Positions 53,908-61,381 of a DNA stretch of 64,000 nt are shown in pieces. The position numbers and the translations under genes are program-made. The stretch covers positions 468,501 through 532,500 of the forward strand of contig JAHBTU010000002.1 in assembly GCA_019638455.1 (NCBI GenBank), in the 5' to 3' direction. The notes beneath the pieces are model-generated. The model had not been told where the DNA came from, searched no databases, and saw only the letters and a list, made by a program, of their open reading frames with translations. The DNA comes from Saprospiraceae bacterium. Lineage in GTDB: Bacteria; Bacteroidota; Bacteroidia; Chitinophagales; Saprospiraceae. The stretch's first letter is position 1, and each line of letters begins with the position of its first letter.

Positions 53908-54912
53908 TCAATTGGCATCGGGGCCGACGAAACGCAGCACCGCCGACCGCAGTCCCACGGTGTCGGCGTGCCCGAGAAAGGCGTAGAGGGGCGTGACGCG
54001 GCGCTGATACATGGCCTGCCCCCACGCGCCCGAATCCAGCAAGGCATCTGCGCGGCGGAGCTTGCGCACAAACCGCCGCTTGCTCGGCCCCAGCAGCCGG
54101 GCGCTATAGGGCTGCACCCGGTAGCCGAGGAAGGGCAGGCCGTTCGCCGTTCGGTTCAGTTGCGCGGGCTTCAGGGTGCACAGGAGCCGTTTTTCCACCC
54201 ATTCGGTTATGGCGCCCAGCGCGTTTTTCAACGCAGCCTTGTCGTCGCTCCACAGCACCATGTCGTCCATGTACCGGACATAAGCCTTGATCCGCAGGTC
54301 TCGTTTGACAAAATGATCGAGGCCCGAAAGGTAGTGGTTTGCGAAATACTGACTGGTCAAATTGCCGATGGGCAGCCCCCGTTCGGGGCAGGCTTCGTAG
54401 CTGTCTATTATTTTTTCAAAAATATCCAGCAAGGTCGGGTCTTTGAACAGGCGGCCCAACTGCTCCCGCACCACGCCGTGGTGCACGCTTTCAAAAAACT
54501 TGCGCACGTCCAATTTCAGGTACCAGCGGTGATTGCAGGAATACCGCCGGGCCTGCCCCAAGGCCGCATACATGCCCTTGCCCTTGCGGCTGGCATAGCT
54601 GTCGGAAATCTGGCAGCGCTCAAAATGCGGGTGGCACACGTTCATCAGCGCATGGTGCAGCACCTGCTCGCCGAACGCCGCCGCACAAATTTTGCGCTCT
54701 TTCGGCTCGTACACCTTGAAGTAGTGGTACTTGCCCACCTCCACCAATCCCGTCAGGATTTGCTCGCGCAGGCCTTGCAGGTTTACGTCCAGCGCAGCGC
54801 GGTACGCTTCCACGCCCGGCGCATGGCTCTTGCCTTTACGGGCCTTCCAAAAGGCCAGCCGCAGGTTGTCGGGGTCGGCGATTTGCTCGATGAGGTGGTT
54901 AGTGCGTTTCAT
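53908..54912 (-). CDS. DGR-type reverse transcriptase
   Basis: 334 residues from the ATG at 54912. An open frame continues upstream, but this is the HRDC gene in another frame. Catalytic acidic residues: D135 in YLKLDVRKFF, and D216/D217 in YVRYMDDMVLW (YMDD). The GLPIGNLTSQYFAN motif (179-192) is the [LI]GxxxSQ signature that separates DGR RTs from group II intron and retron RTs. GLPFLGYRV (259) is the later RT motif. No maturase, X or HNH domain is present. It copies the TR RNA with adenine-directed errors and hands the cDNA to the VR. The start overlaps the HRDC stop by 3 bases inside ATGA, so translation is coupled. Confidence 0.95.
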   Translation of the reverse strand: MKRTNHLIEQIADPDNLRLAFWKARKGKSHAPGVEAYRAALDVNLQGLREQILTGLVEVGKYHYFKVYEPKERKICAAAFGEQVLHHALMNVCHPHFERCQISDSYASRKGKGMYAALGQARRYSCNHRWYLKLDVRKFFESVHHGVVREQLGRLFKDPTLLDIFEKIIDSYEACPERGLPIGNLTSQYFANHYLSGLDHFVKRDLRIKAYVRYMDDMVLWSDDKAALKNALGAITEWVEKRLLCTLKPAQLNRTANGLPFLGYRVQPYSARLLGPSKRRFVRKLRRADALLDSGAWGQAMYQRRVTPLYAFLGHADTVGLRSAVLRFVGPDAN

Positions 54913-55331
54913 TTTTTCCCAGCGACCTGTTCGATGAATTTTGCTCCATATTTCTCCGTCTTTTTCTCTCCGATGCCTTTCACGCGCTGCATGGACTCCA
55001 GCGTCAGCTGCTCCAGCTTGGCCAATTCGGCCAGTTCGGCATCGGTGAAGATGACGTAAGGCTTCACCGATTCGGATTCGGCCAGCGCTTTCCGTACCTC
55101 CCGCATACGCGAAAACCGCTGGAAGGTCTCCGGGTCGAGCACCTCCCGGTAGTCTATTTTTTGGCGGTCGTTGGGCGCCGCGTCGTCCAGATACTTGATG
55201 CAAAAGCACCAGTGGTTGCCCACGACCTGCTCGGTCACTTCCAGCACTTTTTGGGAGCGCAGGAACACGTTCATGTCCTCCGTCAGCGCCTCGCCGCCGG
55301 GGATCGGGATGGTGAATAGTTTGATCTGCAT
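54909..55331 (-). CDS. HRDC-domain DGR accessory protein
   Basis: 140 residues. The N-terminal half (MQIKLFTIPIPGG, FLRSQKVLEVTEQVVGNHWCFCIKYLDD) is the beta-rich part seen with HRDC-type DGR accessory proteins. The C-terminal half (about 75-138) is an HRDC fold: LRALAE-like VRKALAESESVKPYVIFTDAELAELAKL with LTLESMQRVKGIGEKKTEKYGAKFI, matching the HRDC of RecQ. HRDC domains bind nucleic acid. In several DGRs this gene takes the place of Avd as the RT partner (known of the family). No Avd-like gene is present here. Confidence 0.88.
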   Translation of the reverse strand: MQIKLFTIPIPGGEALTEDMNVFLRSQKVLEVTEQVVGNHWCFCIKYLDDAAPNDRQKIDYREVLDPETFQRFSRMREVRKALAESESVKPYVIFTDAELAELAKLEQLTLESMQRVKGIGEKKTEKYGAKFIEQVAGKK

Positions 55332-55359
55332 ATAAAAACCTGTTTTTTAAAAATTTTTT

Positions 55360-55376
55360 TTGGGGCTGCGCCCCAA
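55360..55376. other. Hairpin between variable gene and HRDC gene
   Basis: TTGGGGC/GCCCCAA with a 3-base loop, flanked on one side by a run of eight T and then A (plus strand). On the minus strand it is followed by A8 then T5, so it is not a standard terminator. It may be a leader structure or an attenuator between the target gene and the HRDC-RT pair. Confidence 0.4.
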
Positions 55377-55484
55377 ACCCCCTTTGTTTTCCATTCCCTT
55401 TGCGCTCTGCACGCTTACCATGCCGCTTGGTCGGTCGTCCCTCCCTCCCCGCTGGCATGAGGCGTGTCCCTCGCTACCGGCCCG

Positions 55485-55505
55485 GCTCACGGGAAGGCCC
55501 GACGG
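55485..55505. repeat. Inverted partner of the TR-flank sequence, next to the VR
   Basis: GCTCACGGGAAGGCCCGACGG is the reverse complement of 53729-53749 with one mismatch and lies directly past the TAG stop of the variable gene. A small hairpin (CCCG/CGGG, loop GCTCA, 55481-55493) overlaps it. Confidence 0.6.
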
Positions 55506-56354
55506 CTATCCATCTGACTGCAGGGACAAAGCCAAGAGGAAACCGAGATTGATGCCGCGGCGGACCGGCTCGTAGTTGAGGCGATAGGCCGGGCGGCAGT
55601 CCTGCGGGTAGCCGCCCCAGTGGCCGCCGCGGAGGACGCGGAAGACGCCCTGCTCAGGCCCTCGGGGGTTTTCTTTTGCTTCAGCACTGTAATCGCCCCA
55701 CCAATCCTCGCACCATTCGTACACGTTTCCGCTCAGGTCGTACAGGCCGAGGGCGTTGGGCAGCAGCAGGGCCACGTCGTGGGTTTCCCCGCCGCTGTTG
55801 TCACCGTACCAGCCCACTTGGTTCAGCAAGTCGGAGCCGCAGTAGCGGAAATCGGAGCCGGCCCCTTCTCGCGCGGCGTGCTCCCACTCGGCCTCGGTGG
55901 GCAGGCGATAGCCGGGCCTCTCCCCCGCCCCCTCTCCTTTGGAGAGGGGAGACCGCACGTCGCCGGCATTGGCCAGCGTCCAGGCTTTTCCGTCCCAGCC
56001 GTAGGGTTTGCCCGCCGGGGTCAGGTATGCGGGGGGGCGGTCGGTCAGTTGGCTGAGGGCGTTGCAAAACACGGCGGCATCGAACCAACTGACCTGCTCC
56101 ACCGGCCGCTGCGGGCCTTTGAAATAGGCAGGATTATCGCCCGTCACGGCCTCCCAAAGGGCCTGGGTCACGGGCGTTTCGGCGAGCCAGAAGCCGTCGA
56201 GCCGCACGGTGTGTTGGGGTTTTTCATATCTGTCGGCATCGGGGTCGTTGTCGGGGCTGCCCATGCGGAAGGTGCCGGCGGGCACGCGCACCATGCGGAA
56301 GTGGAGCGGGGCAGGGCCGGGCAGGTGCTGGTCGAAGTGGTGTGGGTGGTGCAT
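55506..56354 (-). CDS. DGR target: FGE/C-type-lectin-fold variable protein
   Basis: 282 residues from the ATG at 56354; an ATG at 56411 would add 19 residues without similarity. The formylglycine-generating-enzyme/sulfatase-modifying domain covers nearly all of it: VRVPAGTFRMGSPDN, WLAETPVTQALWEAVTGDNPAYFKG, PVEQVSWFDAAVFCNAL, YRLPTEAEWEHAAREGAGS and LGLYDLSGNVYEWCEDWW. The C-terminal 45 residues are encoded by the variable repeat (RVLRGGHWGGYPQDCRPAYR). The catalytic Cys pair of true FGE enzymes is not evident, so it is more likely a ligand-binding lectin-like protein. No signal peptide is seen, so it is probably cytoplasmic. A GDVRSPLSKGEGAGERPG insert is palindromic at DNA level (55929-55949). 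Confidence 0.93.
   Translation of the reverse strand: MHHPHHFDQHLPGPAPLHFRMVRVPAGTFRMGSPDNDPDADRYEKPQHTVRLDGFWLAETPVTQALWEAVTGDNPAYFKGPQRPVEQVSWFDAAVFCNALSQLTDRPPAYLTPAGKPYGWDGKAWTLANAGDVRSPLSKGEGAGERPGYRLPTEAEWEHAAREGAGSDFRYCGSDLLNQVGWYGDNSGGETHDVALLLPNALGLYDLSGNVYEWCEDWWGDYSAEAKENPRGPEQGVFRVLRGGHWGGYPQDCRPAYRLNYEPVRRGINLGFLLALSLQSDG
55518..55651 (-). repeat. DGR variable repeat (VR)
   Basis: 134 bp inside the 3' end of the target gene, ending 9 bases before the TAG. It differs from the TR at 17 positions. 16 are template adenines, all turned into other bases, and change 12 codons (for example N to F, H, G, Y, D, L, Y, R, I; D to V, G; I to L). The last mismatch changes R to L outside the adenine rule. 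The 3' 33 bases are otherwise identical and likely form the initiation-of-homology (IMH) end. Confidence 0.93.
55929..55949. repeat. REP-like palindrome inside the target coding frame
   Basis: CCCCTCTCC-TTT-GGAGAGGGG, a perfect 9-bp inverted repeat, falls in frame within the FGE gene and encodes the odd RSPLSKGEGAG stretch, where FGE relatives usually go straight to the YRLPTEAEWE motif. It looks like a palindromic element inserted without breaking the frame. Confidence 0.6.
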
Positions 56355-56547
56355 GGTGGTGTGATACTGTTTATTATGCGAATAATGGGGAATTGGTGGT
56401 TTTTGACACAAAATTAGGTGTTTTGACTAAGCCTGTGTGCATACTATAAGTCGTAAGGCCCTCGCGCGGCATCTGGTTCGGTCGGAAACCTCAGGGATAG
56501 TTTCGTGGCGGGCGCAACCCGGCGCGAGCGAGGGTTGAGGCCAAACT

Positions 56548-56673
56548 TCAAGGTTCGCTTTCCGCCGCGACCCGGATGATGGGGTCGTTCCAATCGTGAT
56601 TGGCCAGCGCGAACTTGCCCCAGTGCACTGCCAGCAGCCTTTTCGTCCGTAAATCCTGCGAACGTACCTTTTC
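56548..56673 (-). pseudogene. C-terminal fragment of an MBL-fold metallo-hydrolase
   Basis: Between two in-frame stops (TGA at 56674-56676 and at 56548-56550), 41 codons read EKVRSQDLRTKRLLAVHWGK, then FALANHDWNDPIIRVA. This matches the C-terminus of UlaG/NAPE-PLD-like metallo-beta-lactamase-fold hydrolases, including the final HWG metal-site histidine. No upstream part is found, so it is a decayed remnant at the edge of the DGR island. Nothing else is recognisable in 56355-56832, apart from a GGATAGTTTCGTGGCGGGC segment also seen near 50527. Confidence 0.6.
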
Positions 56674-56832
56674 TCATCCCGCTCAACAAATCCTCTGTCC
56701 CAATCAAAAAGAACCATCACCTGCTCAAACGCCCGACCTATCTGCAAGGGCAGCCCTGACTTTTGCCACCTGTCAAAAAAGGAGGAAGCCGAAAATCCTT
56801 TCCCAGAGTAGGCAAAAAAATTAAACCATCAC

Positions 56833-57468
56833 ATGAAAATGATTTTCAGTAAAATCATCGGTGGCTTCGTGTTCACAGCCAGTTTGGCTTTGGCGTTCAC
56901 CAACTGCCAGAAAGACCAAAGCACAATTTCCGAAATCAACTTTGGCGAACTCCAATCTGAAGACCGCGCCCAGCCCATCGGCTGCGAAGCCGAAATCCCG
57001 GCCATCCTCGACGTGCCGGAAGGACACAAATTAGCGTACCGCACTTATGCCACCGGCGTTCAGATTTACGAGGTGCGCCGCAGCGCGAACGACCCCAATG
57101 TATTTGTGTGGGTGAACACCGCGCCATCTGCCGATTTGTACATCCAGCCCAGTTTCAACAACCTGGTGGGCACGCATTATGGTGGGCCAACTTGGGACTT
57201 TACAAAAGGCCCTTTCAAGGATGAGAAGGTCGTGGCCACAAGATTGCAGGGCGTCACCGTGGATGCGACGGCGATTCCTTGGCTGTTGCTGAAAGCCGTT
57301 GAAAGCCTTAGCTCGCCCGGCAATAAAGTGACCTATATTCAGCGGGTATGCACCGTGGGAGGATTGGCGCCGGCAATTACACCCAATGAATCCAACCTTG
57401 GTCAGGTGGAGCATGTGCCCTATACGACGACCTATCTTTTTTACAAGAAAAAGAATGGTTCGTCGTGA
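56833..57468 (+). CDS. DUF3455 lipoprotein-like secreted protein
   Basis: 211 residues. The signal peptide with a lipobox-like LAFTNC ends near residue 25. The DUF3455 pattern is clear: YRTYATGVQIYEVRRSANDP, VWVNTAPSADLYI, VGTHYGGPTWDFTKG, AIPWLLLKAVE, VTYIQRVCTVGGLAP and EHVPYTTTYLFY. It is exported, and its function is unknown. The start ATG 56833 is followed by a second in-frame ATG at 56839. Confidence 0.85.
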   Translation: MKMIFSKIIGGFVFTASLALAFTNCQKDQSTISEINFGELQSEDRAQPIGCEAEIPAILDVPEGHKLAYRTYATGVQIYEVRRSANDPNVFVWVNTAPSADLYIQPSFNNLVGTHYGGPTWDFTKGPFKDEKVVATRLQGVTVDATAIPWLLLKAVESLSSPGNKVTYIQRVCTVGGLAPAITPNESNLGQVEHVPYTTTYLFYKKKNGSS

Positions 57469-57481
57469 TTTCGTGTGGGCA

Positions 57482-57673
57482 AACATCTATCATCTTGTAA
57501 CCCCCGAACTTCAGTCGGGGGGGGAGCATCTCTGCCCATCGCATCTATCTTCTTTGCAAAAACATCACATCTACAACGTTTTGAAGATGTGATGTTTTTG
57601 CAAAGAAGGTAGATGTGGTCAGTCGGGCTTTCCTGACCGCTCGTTGAAACGAACGGTTTCAAGATGATAGATG
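57482..57673. repeat. Compound palindromic element, copy B
   Basis: Outer arm AACATCTATCATCTTGTAAC (57482-57501) pairs with GTTTCAAGATGATAGATG (57656-57673). Inside are a CCCCCGA/TCGGGGG hairpin, a 31-bp inner inverted repeat (57542-57572 with 57585-57615, one mismatch, 12-base loop) and a CGCTCGTT/AACGAACG-type hairpin. Same plan as 49268-49460. The rest of the gap to 58050 shows no gene; short frames there lack coding character. Confidence 0.75.
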
Positions 57674-58050
57674 GGTTGTGGTTGCCCACATAAAGTCGCG
57701 AAGAGCCAAAAGAATTGATGTTTGGGCGGTCGTAAATAGAGAGAAACCAAGGACTTCCCTCCGTTTGTCGAGGCACGACGGGGGGAAGTTGTTTTTTTGC
57801 CGTTGTTGGCATTACTCGCCAACAATCCCGAAGCCTCGGGGGCGGGGTGCGTAATCAATCCTTCGCAACACTGCTTGACCGCAAGGAAGCAGGCTCAAAA
57901 CAGCGCCAACCCCGAAATGGCCGCGATACTTTTCAGGTCCGTGTAATTGTAGCGTTCGCCGAAGGCGCAAATTTTTTTCAAAAAACCCGCCGATTTCGTG
58001 CGAAGTTTTTGTCTTGGTTGCGTTAGTTAGCGGTTTGAACCCGGTTCGTT

Positions 58051-60300
58051 ATGACCACAATGCGCCTGCTGTACTATTCTTTCCCCATGCGCCTGTTGGC
58101 CCTGCATTTCCGCAACCACTTGTTGCTCATTGTTTTGTGGGTGGTGTTGGCATTGTTGATGACGGGCCACATCGGGCGTTTTTTCGGGATGCACTATTTG
58201 ATGCTCACGCCAGAATATCGGGGTCAGGTCAATTTTTGGAGTTTCTTTATCACGGGCGCGGCCTTTGGCGCTTTCGTGATGATTTGGAATCTGACGACCT
58301 ATCTGTTGAGCGCCAATCGGTTTCCTTTTTTGGCGACGCTGAGCGCCCCGTTCACCAAGTTTTCGCTAAACAACAGCCTCATCCCGCTCGCTTTTTTTGC
58401 AACTTATTTGGTGGCCTCCACCCGATTTCAATGGTACGACGAACTGACGCAGACGCACGAAATCGCTTGGAACATAGCTGGTTTTTTGGCTGGGGCGTTT
58501 GCCTTGGTGAGTGTGCTGGCCCTTTACCTCTATTTCACGAACAAAGACATTGGCGCATTTCTTCGCCCCGGCGAATTCGTGCCACGACCGGGGAGCAAGT
58601 TGCTGGCACCCGGCCAGCGATTGCCCACCATCTGGGAAATCAGGGAGGGCGCCACCCGCTGGCGCGTGGACACTTACATCACGGAGCGACTGCGTGCTCG
58701 AAGGGTGAGAAGTGTGGCGCACTACAACCCGCGGATGCTCACGCAGGTATTTCGCCAGAATCACTCCAACGCGGTGGTGGTGCAAGTGGTCATGTTGCTG
58801 ATGCTGATGGCTCAAGGGGCTTTTATGGACAGCGAGTGGGTGCGGATACCGACTGGCGCCACGGTGTTTATTCTGTCGAGCATGGTCATGTCCATGTTTG
58901 GTGCCATCACTTTTTGGTTTCGGCAATGGGGCACTTTGGTATTCATTGGTCTTTTGTTGGCGGTCAACTACATCACGAGTTTTGGTCTTTTCAATTACCG
59001 CAACCGGGCCTATGGACTCGATTATAGCGAAAAAAACCGCGTGGAATACTCCTATTCTGCGCTGGAGGAATTGTGTTCGCAGGAGCACATTCGCCGCGAC
59101 AAGGCTTCCACGGAGCGGATTCTGAGCAAGTGGTTGGCAAAAAACCGCACCCCCGCCAACCCCAAGCCCAAAATGGTTTTTCTGTGCGTCAGCGGCGGCG
59201 GCATGCGCTCCTCGCTCTGGACGATGCAGACCCTGCAACAGGCTGACCGTGCCACTGGGGGAAAGTTGCTGCGCCAAACAGCACTCATCACGGGCGCTTC
59301 CGGGGGAATGTTGGGCGCTGCCTATTTGCGCGAAATTTACTTGCAGCAGCAGGAAGGAGCCGATGTATCTGTGCATGACACGACGTTCGTGCACGACGTT
59401 GGGAAGGACCTGCTCAACCCGGTCACATTTGCCATTGTCGCCAATGACTTGTTCTACCCCATCTCCACTTTTCAGTCAGGAGATTTCACTTATCGAAAAG
59501 ACCGGGGATATTTATTTGAAAACCAATTGAATGAAAATTGCCGTGGATATTTTTCCAAGCGGCTTGCCGATTACCGCCGCCCGGAGCGCGATGCAGCGAT
59601 TCCGATGATGGTGGTGTCGCCCTACATCCTCAACGACGCACGGCGGCTGCTCATCAGCCCTCAGGGGGTGTCGTATCTGATGAAGCCACACGACTTGGGT
59701 CGGTTGGCGGCCCAAGTCGAAGTGGATGGGGTGGATTTCAGCAAGTTGTTCGCGCAGCAACAAGCGGATAGCCTCGCATTTTCCAGCGCCTTGCGCATGA
59801 ACTGTACCTACCCGCTCATCCTGCCCAATGTGTGGCTACCGACCCAGCCCTCCACCGAAGCGATGGACGCGGGTTTTAGGGACAACTACGGCATTGCCTT
59901 GGCGGCGCGATTCGTGCATACTTTCCGCGATTGGATAGTGGAACACACGGGTGGGGTGGTGGTGGTGCAAATTCGATGCTGGCAAAAAATTGACCCTATC
60001 GCCAAGAGCGACTCAAAGGGGGTGTTGCACAATTTGCTCAACCCAGTAAGCGCCGCCGCCAAAATCACATCCGTGCAAGACTACGAACAGGACAACACCT
60101 TGGCGCTGCTCGACGACTTGCTCGGGAAAAACAAATTGGAGGTGATTCGCTTCCTCTATCGGCCCGTGCGCAAGGAAGATGAGGCTTCCATGAGCCTGCA
60201 CCTCAGCGAGCGAGAGAAACGCGATTTGCTTCGGGCTTTCCATGCACCTGAAAATCAGGCCAGCTTAGCGGCGCTAAAGCAAGTGCTTGGGGTACGTTGA
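58051..60300 (+). CDS. Patatin-like phospholipase with N-terminal membrane domain
   Basis: 749 residues. The N-terminal 310 residues contain about six or seven hydrophobic segments in two groups (LLLIVLWVVLALLMTGHIGRFF; VQVVMLLMLMAQGAF and IFILSSMVMSMFGAITFWF). The patatin domain follows: oxyanion-hole SGGGMRSSLWTM (about residue 382), nucleophile elbow GASGGM (GxSxG), and the DAGFRDNYG dyad Asp, where the usual DGG/DGA is DAG. It is a membrane-bound lipid acyl hydrolase by inference. The direction is toward the repeat array at 60.3 kb. Confidence 0.8.
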   Translation: MTTMRLLYYSFPMRLLALHFRNHLLLIVLWVVLALLMTGHIGRFFGMHYLMLTPEYRGQVNFWSFFITGAAFGAFVMIWNLTTYLLSANRFPFLATLSAPFTKFSLNNSLIPLAFFATYLVASTRFQWYDELTQTHEIAWNIAGFLAGAFALVSVLALYLYFTNKDIGAFLRPGEFVPRPGSKLLAPGQRLPTIWEIREGATRWRVDTYITERLRARRVRSVAHYNPRMLTQVFRQNHSNAVVVQVVMLLMLMAQGAFMDSEWVRIPTGATVFILSSMVMSMFGAITFWFRQWGTLVFIGLLLAVNYITSFGLFNYRNRAYGLDYSEKNRVEYSYSALEELCSQEHIRRDKASTERILSKWLAKNRTPANPKPKMVFLCVSGGGMRSSLWTMQTLQQADRATGGKLLRQTALITGASGGMLGAAYLREIYLQQQEGADVSVHDTTFVHDVGKDLLNPVTFAIVANDLFYPISTFQSGDFTYRKDRGYLFENQLNENCRGYFSKRLADYRRPERDAAIPMMVVSPYILNDARRLLISPQGVSYLMKPHDLGRLAAQVEVDGVDFSKLFAQQQADSLAFSSALRMNCTYPLILPNVWLPTQPSTEAMDAGFRDNYGIALAARFVHTFRDWIVEHTGGVVVVQIRCWQKIDPIAKSDSKGVLHNLLNPVSAAAKITSVQDYEQDNTLALLDDLLGKNKLEVIRFLYRPVRKEDEASMSLHLSEREKRDLLRAFHAPENQASLAALKQVLGVR

Positions 60301-60341
60301 GTGCACAAGAGACGATTTTTGGGGACAGGATTTACATGACT

Positions 60342-61286
60342 AAGGTGAGTTCGGAGATTAATTTTTTAAAAATCAATTGCGTAAAGAGCAAACGACCCAA
60401 ACATGAGTCATCCCGAGTTTTGAAAAACAGATTTTGGCTCACTATTTTGCTAAAAATCAAGTCTTCTAACTGCCCCAGCGGGGCTGAATATCGGTAGAAA
60501 TATCGCCCTCAAACAAACCTAAGCCCTAGCGGGGCGGAATATTGGCTTCTAACTGTCCCAGCGGGGCTGAATATCGGTAGAAATATCGCCCTCAAACAAA
60601 CCTAAGCCCCAGCGGGGCGGACTATTGGCTTCTAACTGCCCCAGCGGGCTGAATATCGGTAGAAATATCGCCCTCAAACGAACCTAAGCCCCAGCGGGGC
60701 GGACTATTGGCTTCTAACTGCCCCAGCGGGGCTGAATATCGGTAGAAATATCGCCCTCAAACGAACCTAAGCCCCAGCGGGGCGGACTATTGGCTTCTAA
60801 CTGCCCCAGCGGGGCTGAATATCGGTAGAAATATCGCCCTCAAACAAACCTAAGCCCTAGCGGGGCGGACTATTGGCTTCTAACTGTCCCAGCGGGGCTG
60901 AATATCGGTAGAAATATCGCCCTCAAACAAACCTAAGCCCTAGCGGGGCGGAATATTGGCTTCTAACTGCCCCAGCGGGGCGGAATATCGGTAGAAATAT
61001 CGCCCTCAAACAAACCTAAGCCCCAGCGGGGCGGAATATTGGCTTCTAACTGCCCCAGCGGGGCGGAATATCGGTAGAAATATCGCCCTCAAACAAACCT
61101 AAGCCCCAGCGGGGCGGAATATGAAGGAGGTTTTTGCCCATATTCCTCCCCGCTGGAGCAAAAATTCGGAATGGCTCATGTCTCGCGGAACTATCACCCG
61201 ACAATTTATTGAACAATTGCCGCGAAATAAGCGAATGACGCACCAACTCAGATACTGATTAGCTTCGTTATCCCCGAACTCACGTT
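60342..61286 (-). repeat. MITE-like element, copy 2 (expanded, inverted relative to copy 1)
   Basis: Ends AAGGTGAGTTCGG (60342) and CCGAACTCACGTT (61286) match the termini of copy 1 at 21810-22173. The flanking halves (for example CGAACAATTG-like region at 61210-61240 and CAAATCTGTTTT-like region at 60430) are the same sequence in reverse order and orientation. The 945-bp length comes from eight copies of the 83-bp unit in the centre. There is no transposase gene. It fills the gap 60301-61381. Confidence 0.75.
60463..61125. repeat. Eight tandem 83-bp units with CCCCAGCGGGGC palindromes
   Basis: Units start at 60463, 60546, 60629, 60711, 60794, 60877, 60960 and 61043 (one is 82 bp). Each begins CTTCTAACTGCCCCAGCGGG and has a second AGCGGGGCGG palindromic half. 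Unit differences are few (for example CCCC/TCCC and AACAA/ACGAA), which suggests recent amplification. No unique spacers exist, so it is not CRISPR. Confidence 0.85.
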
Positions 61287-61381
61287 GAAAACTTAAGCGG
61301 AGCGATTTTGATTTTTTAAACAGTTTCGCACCCCAGAAACCCTAAAACCGGAAATCCCAAAACTTCACAAACACTTTTTCC

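Noticed and set aside
53908..54912. RT as a retron or group II intron enzyme
   Set aside because: No maturase or msr/msd-like RNA, PIGNLTSQ motif of the DGR class, and a matching TR/VR pair.
51416..55059. Long plus-strand frames opposite the Roco and RT genes (594 and 387 codons)
   Set aside because: They are antisense shadows of G+C-rich genes and carry no domain.
54913..55458. N-terminal extension of the reverse transcriptase (frame open to 55458)
   Set aside because: The extra 182 codons overlap the HRDC gene in another frame, are Arg/Gly-rich without similarity, and the ATGA junction gives a normal RT start.
57619..57858. 79-codon minus-strand frame between DUF3455 and patatin genes
   Set aside because: It runs through part of the compound palindromic element, has no similarity, and its composition is not gene-like.
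60463..61125. CRISPR array at 60.5 kb (and at 28.0 kb)
   Set aside because: Units of 83 and 121 bp are contiguous with no unique spacers, and there are no cas genes.
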